Positions 5,134-6,777 of a stretch of DNA of 6,777 bases are shown here, one piece after another; within the stretch, counting starts at the first letter, position 1, and each line of letters opens with the position of its first letter. The notes beneath the pieces are model-generated. The model was given only the letters and a program-made list of their open reading frames with translations, was not told the origin of the DNA and did not search any database. Source of the stretch: Candidatus Kapaibacterium sp. (GTDB taxonomy: Bacteria > Bacteroidota > Ignavibacteria > Kapaibacteriales > UBA2268); NCBI GenBank assembly GCA_027858275.1, contig JAQIDA010000167.1, positions 1-6,777 on the forward strand. Reading direction: 5' to 3'. Made by a program: the position numbers and the translations under genes.

Positions 5134-6453
5134 ATGAAAAAGAACCTAAAACTCGCAACAATGATCTTAGCAGCAGCATTAACTGTCACAAGCTGTGCTT
5201 CAACATCATCAAATGATTATTACGGATACAACAATACCCCTGTTGCCGGTTATGATAATCAAGGATATGCCGGCAGCGGTCAACTTGTTGATCAGCAAAA
5301 CGACAATGACGGTTGGTCAAACCCTTTGTCGGAAAACTACGATCAGGCAAACTATCAATCTGAAGGCCAATATGAAAATCAGGCTGTTTATTATAATGTG
5401 AGCTCTCCAATGTATGTTCCTGTTATAATACCTTGGTGGCATAGATATAACGACTGGTTATACAGCCCCGGATTTTCAATATATGCTTCATATCATCGCG
5501 GTTGGTACGCCGGATACAACTGGTATTCCCCATATTATGATTATCATCCTTATTATGGATGGAGTTGGCCGCACAGAAATTATTACGGCGGTTATTACGG
5601 ACATCACTATAATGATTGGTATTACAGAGGACACAACAGTTGGTGGCATCAGCCGAGATACGGCTATAGTCATAACAGATATGCATCGTCTCGTCCGCGT
5701 TCAGTAAGAAGGTTCGGTCCAAGTCGTGGAAGCGTCTCTGATTACAACCGCAACAGTCGCCGCTCTACAGTAGCAAGCTCAAGGTACGCGTCAAATACGA
5801 GAAGGTCGCAGGATGCTTCGTCAAGAGCGTCATTAAGAAGTTCTGTTTCATCGAGATCAGCAGCATCTCCCTCGTCAGTATCTACGCGGAGTTCAAGATT
5901 GCCCTCAAACATGAGCACAAATTCGACAAGATCATCTCGCAATACGGGAACAGTAAATTCAACTCGTTCATCGAGGTCGTCAGCGGCAAATAACAGTACG
6001 TATACGAGAAGCAACAGAGCGTCAAGCACGAATTCAAAAGCTTCAGGATCAACAAGTAGTTCCGGGAGAAAATCAAGAAGCAGTATATACAGAGCAACGA
6101 AACCGAGTTCATCCGCGAGATCTTCTCGGTCAAATGTTTCAAACAGATCATCCGGCAGTTCGTCGCCTACGTATAAATCTAACAGAAGCAGCAGCTCATC
6201 CAAATATAGATCGAGCGGCTCTTCGAGCAGACCGTCTGTAAAAAGAAAATCAAGTTCCGGTTCTTCTTCTCCTTCATACAGAAGTTCAGGATCATCAAGC
6301 AGATCGTCCGGTTCAAAGGCACGAAGCAGTTCTCGTTCATCAGGCAGATCGTCCGGTTCAAGTGCTCGAAGCAGTTCACGCTCATCGGGCAGTAGATCCT
6401 CGGGTTCAAGATCGTCATCGTCAAGAAGTAAATCGTCAAGACGTTCAAGATAA
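5134..6453 (+). CDS. Lipoprotein with aromatic-rich region and long Ser/Arg-rich tail, function unknown
   Basis: The 439-residue product begins with a lipoprotein signal: MKKNLKLATM, a hydrophobic stretch, then the lipobox VTSC with the acylated Cys at 21. Three compositional parts follow. Residues 22-90 are polar, rich in Asn/Gln/Tyr/Gly/Asp. Residues 95-183 are packed with Trp, Tyr, His and Gly (WWHRYNDWLY, YSPYYDYHPYYGW, YYGGYYGHHY). Residues 184-439 are almost only Ser, Arg, Gly, Lys, Ala, Asn and Thr in RSS/SRSSG patterns, with no Asp or Glu after Asp227, so the tail is strongly basic and surely disordered. Serine codons are mixed (TCA, TCG, TCT, TCC, AGT, AGC), so the composition seems selected at protein level rather than by simple DNA slippage, although a 45-bp tandem duplication lies near the end. 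Similar Tyr-then-Ser/Arg lipoproteins are common, uncharacterised, in Bacteroidota. Plausible roles are surface adhesion or binding of acidic glycans or nucleic acid; these are inference. A barrel-protein gene follows after 23 nt. Confidence 0.85.
   Translation: MKKNLKLATMILAAALTVTSCASTSSNDYYGYNNTPVAGYDNQGYAGSGQLVDQQNDNDGWSNPLSENYDQANYQSEGQYENQAVYYNVSSPMYVPVIIPWWHRYNDWLYSPGFSIYASYHRGWYAGYNWYSPYYDYHPYYGWSWPHRNYYGGYYGHHYNDWYYRGHNSWWHQPRYGYSHNRYASSRPRSVRRFGPSRGSVSDYNRNSRRSTVASSRYASNTRRSQDASSRASLRSSVSSRSAASPSSVSTRSSRLPSNMSTNSTRSSRNTGTVNSTRSSRSSAANNSTYTRSNRASSTNSKASGSTSSSGRKSRSSIYRATKPSSSARSSRSNVSNRSSGSSSPTYKSNRSSSSSKYRSSGSSSRPSVKRKSSSGSSSPSYRSSGSSSRSSGSKARSSSRSSGRSSGSSARSSSRSSGSRSSGSRSSSSRSKSSRRSR
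6301..6390 (+). repeat. 45-bp tandem repeat, two copies, in the Ser/Arg tail
   Basis: Copy 1 (6301-6345) and copy 2 (6346-6390) share 39 of 45 bases by direct comparison. Each encodes 15 residues, RSSGSKARSSSRSSG and RSSGSSARSSSRSSG, so five of the six changes are silent or nearly so and the reading frame is kept. A degenerate continuation (SRSSGSRSSSSRS) follows to about 6430. This looks like an older in-frame duplication by slippage or recombination, drifting mostly at synonymous sites. Confidence 0.85.
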
Positions 6454-6476
6454 AAATAGATCAAAGGTTTCCTATT

Positions 6477-6777
6477 ATGAAAAAGAATATTATTCTTACG
6501 GCTATCGTTTTGTTTGTGCTGTCCTTATCTTCAGCTCATGCCCAGTTCATTGAAGACGCTCTGCGTTACAGCAGAACCCCGGCTTATTCTACTGCACGGG
6601 CCGGTGGCCTCGGCGTAGCTTATCACGGAGTCTCGGACGACTTAGCCGCTATACAATTCAATCCCGCAGGATTGTCCCTTATACCCAAGTCAGAATTTTC
6701 TGTTGGTTTTGGTTTTAGAAAAAACACTACTGAAACCGATTTTTTAGGGAATACTCAGTCTTTTAAATCTAATGACG
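6477..6777 (+). CDS. Outer-membrane beta-barrel protein, FadL/OmpP1- or PorV-like, N-terminal part (3' end outside the window)
   Basis: One hundred residues are visible before the window ends, with no stop. They start with a Sec signal (MKKNIILTAIVLFVLSLSSA, likely cleavage after AHA at 20-22). The mature start YSRTPAYSTARAGGLGVAYHG (31-51), then DDLAAIQFNPAGLS (54-67), is the signature of the OmpP1/FadL/TodX and PorV/PorQ-like barrels of Bacteroidota and relatives. After it, alternating residues (EFSVGFGFR) mark the first transmembrane strand. Such proteins carry hydrophobic compounds across the outer membrane or serve secretion; which applies cannot be told from this fragment. AAAGG (6463-6467) lies 9 nt before the ATG. 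The 23-nt gap from the lipoprotein gene suggests co-transcription. Confidence 0.82.
   Translation, partial: MKKNIILTAIVLFVLSLSSAHAQFIEDALRYSRTPAYSTARAGGLGVAYHGVSDDLAAIQFNPAGLSLIPKSEFSVGFGFRKNTTETDFLGNTQSFKSND

Noticed and set aside
5742..6464. Long minus-strand open frame (240 codons, very acidic, Leu/Asp/Glu-rich)
   Set aside because: It is the complement of the Ser/Arg tail; its Leu/Asp/Glu composition is what reversed Ser and Arg codons give, with no start signal or family motif. The plus-strand lipoprotein with lipobox and Shine-Dalgarno is the real gene.

Overview
The window reads as a chromosomal segment of a Gram-negative bacterium of the Bacteroidota/Chlorobiota (FCB) type, with moderately AT-rich DNA. 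The supports are: a tRNA-Leu promoter matching the Bacteroidota layout (TTG, 20 nt, TAnnTTTG); exported proteins with signal peptides; a lipobox protein rich in Tyr/Trp/Gly then Arg/Ser; and an outer-membrane protein start with the ARAGG...NPAG pattern common in this group. One gene has a clear Shine-Dalgarno (AAGGAG) while most others have weak ones. This would also suit the Ignavibacteria/Kapabacteria side, but I cannot fix the lineage from sequence alone.

Layout. 1-478: C-terminal part of a CPBP (CAAX protease/bacteriocin-processing) membrane protease. 481-1647: an exported TPR-like protein two bases after it, so surely co-transcribed. 1657-1690: a strong hairpin closes this unit, next to a candidate promoter (1684-1715) for the following one. 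1749-3008: exported NamZ/DUF1343 exo-N-acetylmuramidase-like protein. 3035-3742: SRAP-domain (HMCES/YedK) abasic-site shielding protein, 26 nt after it. 3888-4694: exonuclease III-family AP endonuclease. 4799-4882, minus strand: tRNA-Leu(UAA) with its own promoter and terminator, the only minus-strand gene. 5134-6453: lipoprotein with an aromatic-rich N-terminal half and a long, almost purely Ser/Arg/Gly tail. 6477-6777: start of a FadL/OmpP1- or PorV-like outer-membrane beta-barrel protein, cut by the window edge.

The most coherent biology is (i) two different abasic-site proteins side by side (SRAP and ExoIII), (ii) cell-envelope functions on both flanks (CPBP protease, exported TPR protein, muramidase, lipoprotein, barrel protein), and (iii) the unusual RS-like lipoprotein tail, which is still growing by tandem duplication. 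There is no sign of a mobile element, CRISPR array, phage gene or defence island. This is mostly ordinary core/housekeeping sequence with one low-complexity envelope protein that deserves attention.
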